Part shown: in pieces, positions 26,818-35,695 of the stretch
How positions within the stretch are numbered: the stretch's first letter is position 1
Layout: the number at the start of each line of letters is the position of its first letter
From: Enterococcus gilvus ATCC BAA-350
GTDB taxonomy: Bacteria; Bacillota; Bacilli; Lactobacillales; Enterococcaceae
Length of the DNA stretch: 64,000 nt
Assembly: GCF_000407545.1 (NCBI RefSeq)
Contig: NZ_ASWH01000002.1
Coordinates: 620,001 to 684,000, forward strand
Direction of reading: 5' to 3'
Position numbers and translations under genes: made by a program
The notes under the pieces: generated by a model
Told to the model about the DNA's origin: nothing
Seen by the model: only the letters and a program-made list of their open reading frames with translations
The model's database searches: none

Positions 26818-27597
26818 CTATTTCTTGAATAGCGTGCCGACTTCTCGTCCAGCCAATATATCAAACAAGACATACGGACTTTGCCCGTTCGCTAAGACCA
26901 TTGAGATATTCGCAGCCAAAGCCCCTGTTGCAGTCTTTAATTTACTGCGAATCCCTCCGCGACTGAGCTTTCCGGTCGGAAGTTCGTCTGTTTCCGCGAT
27001 AAATCGTTCATCGATCTCGCACAAATGACGAAACATTTTTGCCTCTTCATTAACAGCAGGATTTTCTGCGTATAACCCATTCACGTCCGTCAGCATAACC
27101 AACAAATCGGCTTGGACAGCTTCTGCAACAAGTAATGACAATTCATCATTGTCTTCAAATTTCGTTTTATACTCTGGCCCGTCGATCGTTACTGCATCAT
27201 TCTCATTAATAATAGGCAAAATTTGTCCTGCCAGCAGCTCTTCTATCGTTCGAGCAAAGGCCTTTTGACTTTCGTCCCCTTCAAAGACCTTCCGATCCAG
27301 CAGCAATTGCGCGATTTTCTGATCTTGATTTCTAAAGGCTTCCTCATAAAGGCCTGTCAGTATCCCTTGTCCAACAGCGGCAGCCGTCTGCTTCGAAACA
27401 TTTCCCAGCTGTGTAAGACCGATCCCCACAGCACCCGAAGAGACCAAAATAGGTTTTTTCCCCATCGCCATCAGCTCAGTCAATACATTAGATAACTGTT
27501 CAATGGCGGTTTCGATGATTCCCGTTTCTGGAGACACCAACAAACTTGTTCCGACCTTTACAACAATAACGTCGGCTTGTTTAATTTCTTCTCTCAT
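26818..27597 (-). CDS. proB: glutamate 5-kinase, short form without PUA domain
   Basis: 259 residues, only the amino-acid-kinase domain. Landmarks are VVKVGTSLLV, SSGAVGIGLTQLG, the glutamate-binding NENDAVT and FEDNDELSLL, and MLTDVNGLYAENP with GGIRSKLKTA for ATP. It phosphorylates glutamate, the first step of proline synthesis. The PUA domain of the longer form is absent, as in several lactic acid bacteria. AAGGTGA lies 4 bases before the ATG. No proA is next to it, which is unusual. Confidence 0.93.
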   Translation of the reverse strand: MREEIKQADVIVVKVGTSLLVSPETGIIETAIEQLSNVLTELMAMGKKPILVSSGAVGIGLTQLGNVSKQTAAAVGQGILTGLYEEAFRNQDQKIAQLLLDRKVFEGDESQKAFARTIEELLAGQILPIINENDAVTIDGPEYKTKFEDNDELSLLVAEAVQADLLVMLTDVNGLYAENPAVNEEAKMFRHLCEIDERFIAETDELPTGKLSRGGIRSKLKTATGALAANISMVLANGQSPYVLFDILAGREVGTLFKK

Positions 27598-27990
27598 GCG
27601 CTCACCTTACTATAAAAAACAAATAGATATACTTAATACAACTCTATCCATTTATTGCACTATTTTTATTTTTTGCTAATCATATCACAAATTCCTTCGC
27701 ATGAAAATATTTTATTTTTTTAATCAAGTGTTCCTTTCAGTCTAAATCCCTTTATGATTGGAGGTTTTAACAATTGTACTTATAATTTAGACAACTCTGG
27801 CTTGTTGCTATTTAGTTATTTGAACTGAATAAAACGACTATTCGTATAATCAAAAGGAAAATATAAAAGAACGACTGACATAATAATAAATAACCTTAAA
27901 TTCACAAAAGAATGCAAATGCTTGAATTTTTTTTAACTTTTATTTTGATTCGCAGTCGAGCCTCTACTTCTGATTTCCAAATCCACAACA
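27598..27990. other. gene-free stretch between proB and the photolyase terminator
   Basis: AT-rich 393 bp containing the proB promoter region on the minus strand. GGAGG at about 27761-27765 is not followed by an ORF. I see no repeat or hairpin of note other than the photolyase terminator to the right. Confidence 0.5.
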
Positions 27991-28038
27991 AAAAATCCAC
28001 TCCCTTCTATCAGTCTTAAAAAAACTGACAGCAAGGAG
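27991..28038 (-). terminator. probable terminator after the photolyase gene
   Basis: Imperfect stem: CTCC-CTT and TATCAGT pair with ACTGACA and AAGGAG across 28000-28038. The A run at 27986-27995 gives T residues on the minus strand. It lies about 50 bp downstream of the phr stop. Confidence 0.6.
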
Positions 28039-28087
28039 CAGACTCATCCTATTTTCTTGGCATTTCCGTTACTGAATACGACTTTTC

Positions 28088-29524
28088 TCAATCTCTCTCT
28101 TCGTATTGTTCCACCTCTCGCGCGTACTCCTTACTGGATTCGTATAAGGAGAGTGCTTTTTTCCGACGTTCTTTATGATTCACCAACGGACTCGGATAGT
28201 CCTTATCCAAAATAACTCCATATTGTTCCTGTTCCTCTTTCGTCATTTTTTCGGGTTGATGGATCAGCTTATCCGGCACATTTTTTAGCTCTGGGATAAA
28301 CTCTCGAATAAATGCACCTTTAGAATCAAATTTTTGCGATTGTGTTGTTGGATTAAAAATTCGGAAATACGGCACCGCGTCTGTTCCTGTGGAGGCCGCC
28401 CACTGCCAACCGCCGATGTTGCTGGCAGGATCATAATCGATCAGCTTTTGCTGGAAGTACTTCTCTCCCCAACGCCAATCGATCAATAAATCTTTAGTCA
28501 AGAAGGAGGCTGTGATCATTCGCAGACGGTTGTGCATCCAGCCTGTTTCATTCAACTGGCGCATCGCGGCATCCACGATTGGAAAGCCTGTCTTTCCTGT
28601 TTGCCATTTTTCAAACAATTCTTTGTTATTTTTCCACTTGATAAAACGAAATTGTTCTTGAATGGGCTCCTTTTTTTGACGAGGAGAATTTGTGTAGATC
28701 ATGTTATAAAATTCACGCCAGCATAATTCTTTTTCAAACGTTTTTCGACTTTGAGAAGGCTTCTCCTCTTGTAATGCCTGCCACACCGTGCGAATTCCTA
28801 GTTCTCCTGTTCGCAGATAACGTGACAGATGGCTGGTTTGATCCAAACTCGGAATATCTCGCGCGTTTTCGTAATTTGAAACAAAGTCCGTCACAAACTT
28901 CTTCAATTGCCGTTTTGCTGCTTCTTCGCCAACTTTAGTTTGTTTTTTTAATTTTCCGATCAGCTTTTCAAATTTCTTTTCATCCTCTTGAAAAAGCATT
29001 TTTGAATAGACCGCATCTGCCTTGAAACGAACATTGACGGGTGTCTCTTTGGCACGTTCCTTCCATTGATTGTAATAAGGTGTAAAAACCTTATAGGCAT
29101 TTCCCTGTTGGTTTTTGATTTCTTTAGCACCATGCAGGTAATGATCTTGAAAACGGTAATAGTCAATGTCGTTTTCTTTGAAAAATTTCTTTGCCTGCTC
29201 GTCTCTTTCCGCTCCATATCCAGAGGTATCTTCATTAAAATAAATTCTTCCCCATTCTGGCATTGTCTCCTTCAATCGCTTGAATAAGTCCAATGGTTCC
29301 CCATATTGGATGTGCAAATGAGCTTTTTTGTCGATCGTTTTCTTAAAATGCGCCACACTAGCGAAAAAAGCTTCATGGTTTGAGCTGTCCTCTAGGAATT
29401 GTTCTGGATTCACTTGAAACAGCAACACCAATTCATCTTCCTCTGATAAATCCTGAAATGCGTGATAGAGCGCTTTATTGTCTTGTATTCTCAAATCGCG
29501 GCGAAACCATACCACAGCTTGCAT
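28088..29524 (-). CDS. phr: deoxyribodipyrimidine photo-lyase
   Basis: 478 residues. The N-terminal antenna domain starts VVWFRRDLRIQDNKALYHAF. The C-terminal FAD domain has MHNRLRMITASFLTKDLLID, WRWGEKYFQQKLIDYDPASN and GGWQWAASTGTDAVPYFRIF, the conserved FAD- and DNA-binding stretches of class I CPD photolyases. It repairs UV pyrimidine dimers with blue light. It is a single gene with its own probable terminator. Confidence 0.95.
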   Translation of the reverse strand: MQAVVWFRRDLRIQDNKALYHAFQDLSEEDELVLLFQVNPEQFLEDSSNHEAFFASVAHFKKTIDKKAHLHIQYGEPLDLFKRLKETMPEWGRIYFNEDTSGYGAERDEQAKKFFKENDIDYYRFQDHYLHGAKEIKNQQGNAYKVFTPYYNQWKERAKETPVNVRFKADAVYSKMLFQEDEKKFEKLIGKLKKQTKVGEEAAKRQLKKFVTDFVSNYENARDIPSLDQTSHLSRYLRTGELGIRTVWQALQEEKPSQSRKTFEKELCWREFYNMIYTNSPRQKKEPIQEQFRFIKWKNNKELFEKWQTGKTGFPIVDAAMRQLNETGWMHNRLRMITASFLTKDLLIDWRWGEKYFQQKLIDYDPASNIGGWQWAASTGTDAVPYFRIFNPTTQSQKFDSKGAFIREFIPELKNVPDKLIHQPEKMTKEEQEQYGVILDKDYPSPLVNHKERRKKALSLYESSKEYAREVEQYEERD

Positions 29525-29794
29525 CCAAACCCCTCCTTATAAACTAACGGTTCTTTCTTTGAAACTACCATAGAAAGAAGGAAAAATCATTTTTTTGAGC
29601 CTTCAAAAACGACAGTATTTTGGGAAAAAGCCCCATGAATCCCTTCAGCAAAGACATTCCCGTTTATTTGCAATTATCGAAAGAACTTGATTTCTTGTTT
29701 TCCACACGCACTCCTTATTCAAGCTGCTCTAAATTAGTTGAGAATAAAGATGCGAGGAATACGCAGCTCCTCTTTTATACCCGCTCATGACAAA
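29525..29794. other. gene-free region upstream of the photolyase gene
   Basis: About 270 bp with the photolyase promoter region on the minus strand. No ORF with an RBS was found, and apart from the terminator at 29795-29828 no structure was noticed. Confidence 0.5.
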
Positions 29795-29828
29795 AAGGCG
29801 CTCTTTCGAATGTTCGAAATAGCACCTT
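29795..29828 (-). terminator. terminator of the polyol operon
   Basis: AAGG-GCT-TTTCGAA (29795-29810) pairs with TTCGAAA-AGC-CCTT (29813-29828) with two single mismatches. The A run just before it becomes the T tract on the minus strand. It follows the aldolase-like gene, last of the gat-type operon. Confidence 0.82.
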
Positions 29829-29838
29829 AAAAATCAGG

Positions 29839-30513
29839 TCAAATCGTTTTTGTTTGAAACAGGCTTATCCAATCATCGGTAAAATCATCGATCGCTTTTT
29901 TTGTCGCCGCAAAATGAAAAAACTCTTCTAAAATCGCCGGAGAAAATGTGACTGCATCCGCGCCTGCTTCTATCGCGTCTGTGATTTGTGTCGTACTTTT
30001 GATACTAGAGGCCATTATTTTTCCTTGCAGGGATTGGCTTATCATATACCTCTTCGCAGAATGAATCGTCTCAAACGGATCGATTCCGAGCGCTTCAGAA
30101 CGATTGGTATAAATAGCGACATAATCGGCTCCCGCCTCCAACGCCATAAACGCGTGTAATTTTGTATACACCGCTGAGGTCGTGATCCGACATTCAGCAT
30201 TGTCTTTTTTCAAGCGTGTCAATGCACTCAACCCAGCTTTAGATGCAGGGATTTTAACAAAAACGTCCTCCCCGAGAATGCGCCAAATCTTTTTAGCATC
30301 CTCCATCATTCCCACAGTGTCCTTTGCTACCACCTGCATATGCAAGGTGCGATCACCGCCAATCACATCTAATGTTCTTTTCATATGAGAGAAAAAGTCA
30401 ATTTTACCCTCTCTCTTTATGATACTTGGTGTTGAGGTCACTCCCTTTATAGGGACGATATCCAGATATTTTTCAATACTTTCTAAGCAAACGGTATCCA
30501 ACATGTACTCCAT
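29839..30513 (-). CDS. transaldolase-like protein, fructose-6-phosphate aldolase group
   Basis: 224 residues, close to the 214-220 of FSA/TalC. DVFVKIPAS places the Schiff-base lysine at Lys87, and SSIKSTTQITDAIEAGADAV fits the phosphate end of the barrel. FSA enzymes cleave fructose-6-phosphate or related ketose phosphates to dihydroxyacetone (or glycolaldehyde) and an aldehyde phosphate. It is the last gene of the polyol operon, 9 bp after the SDR stop. It may break down the keto-sugar phosphate made by the operon's dehydrogenases, replacing the kinase/bisphosphate aldolase route; that is inference. Confidence 0.85.
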   Translation of the reverse strand: MEYMLDTVCLESIEKYLDIVPIKGVTSTPSIIKREGKIDFFSHMKRTLDVIGGDRTLHMQVVAKDTVGMMEDAKKIWRILGEDVFVKIPASKAGLSALTRLKKDNAECRITTSAVYTKLHAFMALEAGADYVAIYTNRSEALGIDPFETIHSAKRYMISQSLQGKIMASSIKSTTQITDAIEAGADAVTFSPAILEEFFHFAATKKAIDDFTDDWISLFQTKTI

Positions 30514-30522
30514 TTTCCACCC

Positions 30523-31323
30523 TCACCCTCTTGATTTTCCGCCAGCCACATTTGTGATGATACCACTTAAGTAGCTTGCATGATCTGATAAATAAAATGC
30601 AACGACATCCGCAACTTCGCTAAGTCTTCCTGCTCTGCCCATTGGAATAGTTGCTGCCTGCTCATAGCCCTGTCTTAATTCTTCGACAGTTATCCCACGA
30701 ATGAATGCGAGTGTTTCTTCGTAACTCTCTGAGCGCAGATCTGTTTCTTCCATGATTCCGGGGGCCACGCCCAACACACGAATATTGTATGGACCTAATT
30801 CCTTAGCCCACGTACACGTCATACTATTGATCGCCCCTTTGGTCCCTACATAAAAGCCTTGACCAATGGACCCTTCTCTGGCGCTTTCAGTAGACAGGTT
30901 CACGATGACGCCTGATCGCTGAGGGATCATGACACGTGCCGCTGCTTGACTTAATAAAAAGACACTCTTTTGATTGACGGCAATCGTTCGATCAAACAAT
31001 TCCTCCGTTAGCTCATAGTTTCCTGACCCATCTGGATTCACTAACATTCCGGGCAAAGCGATTCCCGCGTTGTTCACAAGACCGTCGATTTTTCCAAACG
31101 TGCGATAAACTTTAGCGACCTGATCCTCCACTTCAGTTTTTTTAGATACATCTACTTTATAGAAGAAATAGTTTTCATTATCAAAGGAATCGGTAGTCTT
31201 GAGATCAAAATTGATCACTCGTGCATTTTTTTCTAACAAAGAATTTACGATACTTTTCCCGATCCCTGAAGAACCGCCTGTGACTATCATGACCTTATCG
31301 TCCAAATGCAACCAATTTTCCAT
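30523..31323 (-). CDS. SDR, sorbitol-6-phosphate 2-dehydrogenase-like
   Basis: 266 residues. The cofactor motif GGSSGIG is at 16-22 and NNAG at about 88-91; STESAREGSIGQGFYVGTKG carries the catalytic Ser, Tyr and Lys. The C-terminus YLSGIITNVAGGKSRG is the kind seen in GutF/SorF/SrlD sorbitol-6-phosphate dehydrogenases. The start at 31323 has AGGAGG 5 bases upstream; a longer frame would overlap the preceding gene. Together with GatD-like and a second zinc dehydrogenase it suggests that the operon handles more than one hexitol phosphate. Confidence 0.82.
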   Translation of the reverse strand: MENWLHLDDKVMIVTGGSSGIGKSIVNSLLEKNARVINFDLKTTDSFDNENYFFYKVDVSKKTEVEDQVAKVYRTFGKIDGLVNNAGIALPGMLVNPDGSGNYELTEELFDRTIAVNQKSVFLLSQAAARVMIPQRSGVIVNLSTESAREGSIGQGFYVGTKGAINSMTCTWAKELGPYNIRVLGVAPGIMEETDLRSESYEETLAFIRGITVEELRQGYEQAATIPMGRAGRLSEVADVVAFYLSDHASYLSGIITNVAGGKSRG

Positions 31324-31346
31324 ACTGTCCTCCTTGAAATCTCGTT

Positions 31347-32396
31347 CTAAAATTCTCCCGGATTGGACTCGATCATCACTTTGATCTCGTTGCCTTCCAT
31401 GACCTTGTCGAAGGCTTCGCGCCATTCAGTCAGTGGGAATTTCTTCGTGATCATCTCGTCGATGTTAATGGCGCCTTTGGCAAGCAGATGGATCGCGATC
31501 GGCCAATCGTACGGATTTTGCGAACGGCTGCCGATGTATTCGATTTCTCGCTGAATGATCGATTCGGTGTCCAGCTCCACCATTTTATTGGCGAACAAGC
31601 CCACTTGGATGAATTGTCCTTGCTTGCGAATCAACGGCAAGCTGGCATTGACTGCCGGCACCGCTCCAGAAGCGTCGTAGACTTTGTCGACACCGTAGCC
31701 ATTTGTCACGTCAGTAACAACCTTAGCCAAATCTTCAGTCATCGTATCAACGATCACATCCGCGCCCAATTTTTTCGCCAATTCTAAGCGATGAGCATCT
31801 TTGGTGATCCCCGTCATGATGACGAATGCGCCAATTTCTTTGGCGATTTGTAATAGGAACAGACCAATAGGTCCAGGCCCCATAATAATGATCGTGTCCT
31901 TCAATTCTAGCTGGCTCTTTTGGTACATCGCATGCACACAGCACGCCAACGGTTCACTCATCGCTGCACCTTCGTAGCTCAAATGATCCGGTAAAACATG
32001 GATGCTTTCTTCCCGAGCCAAAACATAATTCGCCATCGAGCCGTTTTGCTGGGTGCCGATGCCTTTGCGGTGAGGACAAAGATTGTATTGTTTTTCTTTA
32101 CAGTAGTCGCATTCGTTGCAGACATAAAACGTCGTTTCACTCGTAACACGATCGCCAACGTTTACCTTGGTCACCTGCTCGCCGACTGCAACAACTTCTC
32201 CAGAAAATTCATGGCCCAATACAACGGGCGTGGTGGGATTTTTGTATTCCCCTTTAAATGTATGGATATCCGACCCGCAAATTCCAGTGTAGGCGACTTT
32301 AATGAGTACCTTGTCCGCTGTGGCTTCAGGTACTGGCAAGTCGATAAATGCCATTTGGTCATAACCGGGTGCTTGTTTTGAGACGCCCTTCATCAT
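31347..32396 (-). CDS. zinc-dependent alcohol/polyol dehydrogenase (MDR family)
   Basis: 349 residues. Catalytic zinc ligands lie in GICGSDIHTF and LGHEFSGEV; the structural zinc site is CNECDYCKEKQYNLC. The NAD fold is marked by IMGPGPIGLFLLQIA. It is similar to sorbitol/threonine-type dehydrogenases; the substrate is probably a polyol or polyol phosphate. Its ATG overlaps the TGA of the GatD-like gene (ATGA), implying translational coupling. It differs clearly in sequence from that neighbour, so the operon has two separate zinc dehydrogenases. Confidence 0.9.
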   Translation of the reverse strand: MMKGVSKQAPGYDQMAFIDLPVPEATADKVLIKVAYTGICGSDIHTFKGEYKNPTTPVVLGHEFSGEVVAVGEQVTKVNVGDRVTSETTFYVCNECDYCKEKQYNLCPHRKGIGTQQNGSMANYVLAREESIHVLPDHLSYEGAAMSEPLACCVHAMYQKSQLELKDTIIIMGPGPIGLFLLQIAKEIGAFVIMTGITKDAHRLELAKKLGADVIVDTMTEDLAKVVTDVTNGYGVDKVYDASGAVPAVNASLPLIRKQGQFIQVGLFANKMVELDTESIIQREIEYIGSRSQNPYDWPIAIHLLAKGAINIDEMITKKFPLTEWREAFDKVMEGNEIKVMIESNPGEF

Positions 32397-33457
32397 TTTG
32401 TTTCCTCCTCTCTGCTTTCAGGAAAAATCATTACTTTATTGTAGGATTCTTCACGGTTCACTGTGAGGTCAAAAGCTTTTTGAATGTCTTCCAGCTCAAA
32501 GCGATGTGAGATCAAGTCCTTTAACTGAATTTTTCCTTGTTCGATAAAGGTTGCCGAATGTAGCCATTCTTTCCCAGGGAATGGGGCGGAATAAGAATTC
32601 CAAAATCCTTGTATCGTATATTCCCGTCTAAAAATGTTTTCAAAGGCCCGTTGATGCAGCAGCACATCTGAATAGGCGATTCCCTGATAACCGATTTTTC
32701 CGCCTTTTTTGGTAATCAACAAACACTGTTCTTCTGTAATTTTGGAACCGGCACATTCGATCGCGATATCGACACCCATCTCATCTGTCCATTCAGCAAT
32801 CCGTTCTTCCAACGGTTCTTCCAAAGAATTGATCGTATCGGTAACGCCATATTTCTTCGCTTCGACAAGCTTATTCGGATCGATATCAATCCCGATGATT
32901 TTTTTAACTCCCGTTAAACGGAGCCATTGAACGGTCAATATTCCAATCGTTCCTAGCCCGAATACTGCTACGGTATCCCCAATTTTTGGCTCTAGCCCCA
33001 TCACGCCATGGGCCGCCACTGCCAGCGGTTCGATCATCGCTCCTTCCTCGAACGAAAGGATTTCTCCAATATTGATGACATTCTCTTCAGGAACAGCTAC
33101 GTATTCTTCAAACCCGCCATAATGATGCGAACCGATCATGGTGTAATGTTCACATAATTGATACTTTCCTGATTTACAATAGGTACATTCATGGCAAGGG
33201 ATTAAAGGAGCAATAGCTACACGATCCCCTATGGAGACTTGTTTTACCCCAGACCCTACAGCTTCGATCACGCCTGCAAATTCATGTCCCATAACCATCG
33301 GCAAGCCATATTTCCACTCATTTTGCATTTTATGGATGTCTGATCCGCAGATTCCAGCGGCCTTTACCTTTACCAAGACCTCATGATCCAACGGTATTGG
33401 CTTTTTGATTTCTTCGATTTCAAATTGATTTAATCCTTTTAACAACGCAGCTTTCAT
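32393..33457 (-). CDS. gatD: galactitol-1-phosphate 5-dehydrogenase-like zinc dehydrogenase
   Basis: 354 residues. Cys37 in GICGSDIHKM and the His58/Glu59 pair in MGHEFAGV bind catalytic zinc; PCHECTYCKSGKYQLC is the structural zinc lobe. The C-terminal FWNSYSAPFPGKEW resembles GatD. GatD oxidises galactitol-1-phosphate to tagatose-6-phosphate. It lies just downstream of galactitol-type PTS genes but is separated from them by a terminator-like hairpin (33476-33510). Confidence 0.87.
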   Translation of the reverse strand: MKAALLKGLNQFEIEEIKKPIPLDHEVLVKVKAAGICGSDIHKMQNEWKYGLPMVMGHEFAGVIEAVGSGVKQVSIGDRVAIAPLIPCHECTYCKSGKYQLCEHYTMIGSHHYGGFEEYVAVPEENVINIGEILSFEEGAMIEPLAVAAHGVMGLEPKIGDTVAVFGLGTIGILTVQWLRLTGVKKIIGIDIDPNKLVEAKKYGVTDTINSLEEPLEERIAEWTDEMGVDIAIECAGSKITEEQCLLITKKGGKIGYQGIAYSDVLLHQRAFENIFRREYTIQGFWNSYSAPFPGKEWLHSATFIEQGKIQLKDLISHRFELEDIQKAFDLTVNREESYNKVMIFPESREEETK

Positions 33458-33475
33458 ACAAATGTCCTTCCTTTC

Positions 33476-33510
33476 AAAAAATTAAGGAACTCTTTTAGAG
33501 TCCCTTAATT
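33476..33510 (-). terminator. intra-operon terminator-like hairpin between gatC and gatD
   Basis: AATTAAGG and ACTCT (33480-33493) pair with AGAGT and CCTTAATT (33497-33510) with one internal mismatch. On the minus strand it is followed by a run of T residues and then the gatD Shine-Dalgarno. It would reduce transcription of the dehydrogenase genes relative to the transporter, or define an mRNA 3' end. Confidence 0.78.
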
Positions 33511-33527
33511 CGTACAAACTATAAAAA

Positions 33528-34799
33528 TTAAAGGATTCCAGAAACTAATTGAGAGAATTTTAAAATAACCCAGTTCAAGAAGTTCCCACCCATATCAAGT
33601 GTCGATACTTGCGTCGCTCCTTTAGGGAATTCATACACGCCGCGCATCATTTCAGTATGGACTGGCGCAAAGTTCGTTGCCATGAACAGTGCCAAAGCAA
33701 TAACAACTGTTCCTGTCAATACAGATTGGATAATGTTTCCTTTACGATGTGCAACGATCAATGACACATAAAATGGGATTGTTGCCAAGTCCCCAAATGG
33801 CAGAACCTTATTCCCAGGTAAAATAACAGCGATAAACAACGTGATCGGTACTAAAAGCAATCCTGTTGCCAAGTTGGCTGGATGTCCAGTAGTCACTGCC
33901 GCGTCTAGCCCAAGATAGATTTCTCTGTCTCCATAGTGCTCTTGTAAAAAGTCCCGAACAGATTCTGAAATAGGGATCAAGCCTTCCATCAGAATTTTTA
34001 CCATCCGTGGCATCAAGAACATCACTGCGCCCATATTGATTCCCATTTTTAAAATACCGCCAATGTCATAGCCGCCCAATGCAGCAATCGCCGCACCGAT
34101 AATGATCCCCATCATCATTGGTTCACCAAAAATACCAAACCGTTTTTGGATCGAATCGGGATCTGCTTGCAATTTGTTGATTCCAGGGATTTTACTGATC
34201 ACAATACCGATCGGAATCCCAATCAAACCAAACGCAGCGGTCGAGCCTGTCGGCAAGCTCACTCCTTCTAAGCCATAAAACTTAGCCACTAATGGCGCCG
34301 TCTTATCTGCAATGATCAAACAAGCAACTTCATATAACACGGCACATAGGATAGCAAACCACCAATTTCCATTCGTTACGATGTATCCTGTTGCACCAGC
34401 AGCGATAAAATGCCAATAGTTCCATAAATCGATATCTAGTGTTTTTGTTACTTTAAGAAGTAATAAGATAACGTTTACAACCAAACAGATAGGGATCAGC
34501 ACAGCAGATACTGGTGACGCCCACGCAGCAGAGGCAGCAGAAGGCCAGCCTGTATCGATTACTGTTAAGTGGAACCCAAAGCGTTCGACCATTGCTTGAG
34601 CGGCTGGTCCTAAGTTATCTGATAACAGTCCAATAACCAAATTGATACCGACAAAACCAATTCCTATCGTTAACCCAGATCTTAATGCTTTCCCAAATGG
34701 AACTCTAAAAATAAGTGCGATGATTAGGATCATAATGGGCAGCATGACAGTAGGTCCTAAATTCAGGATGTACTGTACAACATCATTAATAGCTTTCAT
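33528..34799 (-). CDS. gatC: PTS galactitol-type transporter subunit IIC
   Basis: 423 residues with about ten membrane segments. VERFGFHLTVIDTGWPSAAS and TGHPANLATGLLLVPITLFI are conserved stretches of the GatC permease family. It moves the polyol across the membrane while IIB phosphorylates it. The start ATG has GGAGG about 8 bases upstream. It follows gatB by 58 bp. Confidence 0.93.
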   Translation of the reverse strand: MKAINDVVQYILNLGPTVMLPIMILIIALIFRVPFGKALRSGLTIGIGFVGINLVIGLLSDNLGPAAQAMVERFGFHLTVIDTGWPSAASAAWASPVSAVLIPICLVVNVILLLLKVTKTLDIDLWNYWHFIAAGATGYIVTNGNWWFAILCAVLYEVACLIIADKTAPLVAKFYGLEGVSLPTGSTAAFGLIGIPIGIVISKIPGINKLQADPDSIQKRFGIFGEPMMMGIIIGAAIAALGGYDIGGILKMGINMGAVMFLMPRMVKILMEGLIPISESVRDFLQEHYGDREIYLGLDAAVTTGHPANLATGLLLVPITLFIAVILPGNKVLPFGDLATIPFYVSLIVAHRKGNIIQSVLTGTVVIALALFMATNFAPVHTEMMRGVYEFPKGATQVSTLDMGGNFLNWVILKFSQLVSGIL

Positions 34800-34857
34800 T
34801 CAAATAATTCCTCCTATAATAGTTATTACAAATAGCGGCCACTATTTTTAACGTAAG

Positions 34858-35151
34858 TTATTCTCCGACAGAACGAACCATCTCGAGAATTTTTTCATCC
34901 AGCTTATCGGCACCTACACCACTGATGTAACCCAACGCTGTGATCGCCGGAATTTTATATTGCGTTGGTAGAATAGTGGTTGAGATCAACATGTCGGCGC
35001 CTTCCTGCTTAGAAACTGCCTCAGCGATTTTGATTTGTTGAACATCCGCGTCGATATGGTTGTCTTTCATCAAATCTTCAATTCGTTTCATGACCACTGT
35101 TGAAGTGGCGATTCCTGCGCCGCAAGCGACCAATACTTTAACTTTTCTCAT
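34858..35151 (-). CDS. gatB: PTS galactitol-type transporter subunit IIB
   Basis: 97 residues. VLVACGAGIATSTVVMKRI carries the phosphorylated cysteine (Cys10), and the rest has the small IIB fold of GatB/lactose-type proteins. It transfers phosphate from GatA to the incoming polyol. It lies 15 bp after gatA. Confidence 0.93.
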   Translation of the reverse strand: MRKVKVLVACGAGIATSTVVMKRIEDLMKDNHIDADVQQIKIAEAVSKQEGADMLISTTILPTQYKIPAITALGYISGVGADKLDEKILEMVRSVGE

Positions 35152-35166
35152 AATAATCTTCCCCTT

Positions 35167-35643
35167 TTATTTCTCGTTTTTTTTGATTGCATGAAGCAAT
35201 TGTTCCGAATTTGATGCTGATAGAACTTCCTCTAAAATCGTGTTATCTTGTAATAATTTCATTAATGATTGCAGCATCTCTAGTTGCGCATGAGGTTGAT
35301 TCAACCCCAAGATGAACACGATATCGGCAGGGACTTTTTGATTGATGTCCTCCATACTGGTGAATGTGACTGGCTGTTTGTTGGTCACTACTGCCACAAA
35401 TTCCGTCAGTATACATTCCGCATCCGTATGGGGGATAGCCGCTCCGAAAGTCTCCAGTTGGAGTCCTGTTGGAAATGTCGCTTCCCGCTGCTCTATTCGC
35501 TCAAGGAAGTCTTGCCTGACCCACCCCATTTCTAAAGCCTTTTCATAAACGTGTTTAAAAATCTCATCACTTGTTGAAAAAGACTCTTGAACAAAAATCA
35601 AAGGAGTTTTTACATAAAAACTTAGTTTCTCATTATTCTCCAT
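35167..35643 (-). CDS. gatA: PTS galactitol-type transporter subunit IIA
   Basis: 158 residues of the fructose/mannitol-type IIA fold. FGAAIPHTDAECIL carries the active-site histidine phosphorylated by HPr. The order IIA-IIB-IIC after a PRD regulator matches gat operons of Gram-positive bacteria. It lies 52 bp after the regulator stop. Confidence 0.92.
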   Translation of the reverse strand: MENNEKLSFYVKTPLIFVQESFSTSDEIFKHVYEKALEMGWVRQDFLERIEQREATFPTGLQLETFGAAIPHTDAECILTEFVAVVTNKQPVTFTSMEDINQKVPADIVFILGLNQPHAQLEMLQSLMKLLQDNTILEEVLSASNSEQLLHAIKKNEK

Positions 35644-35695
35644 TCCCTAGTTCCTCCAATATTTTTCACTAAAATCTACTAATCGCTGCTTTATT

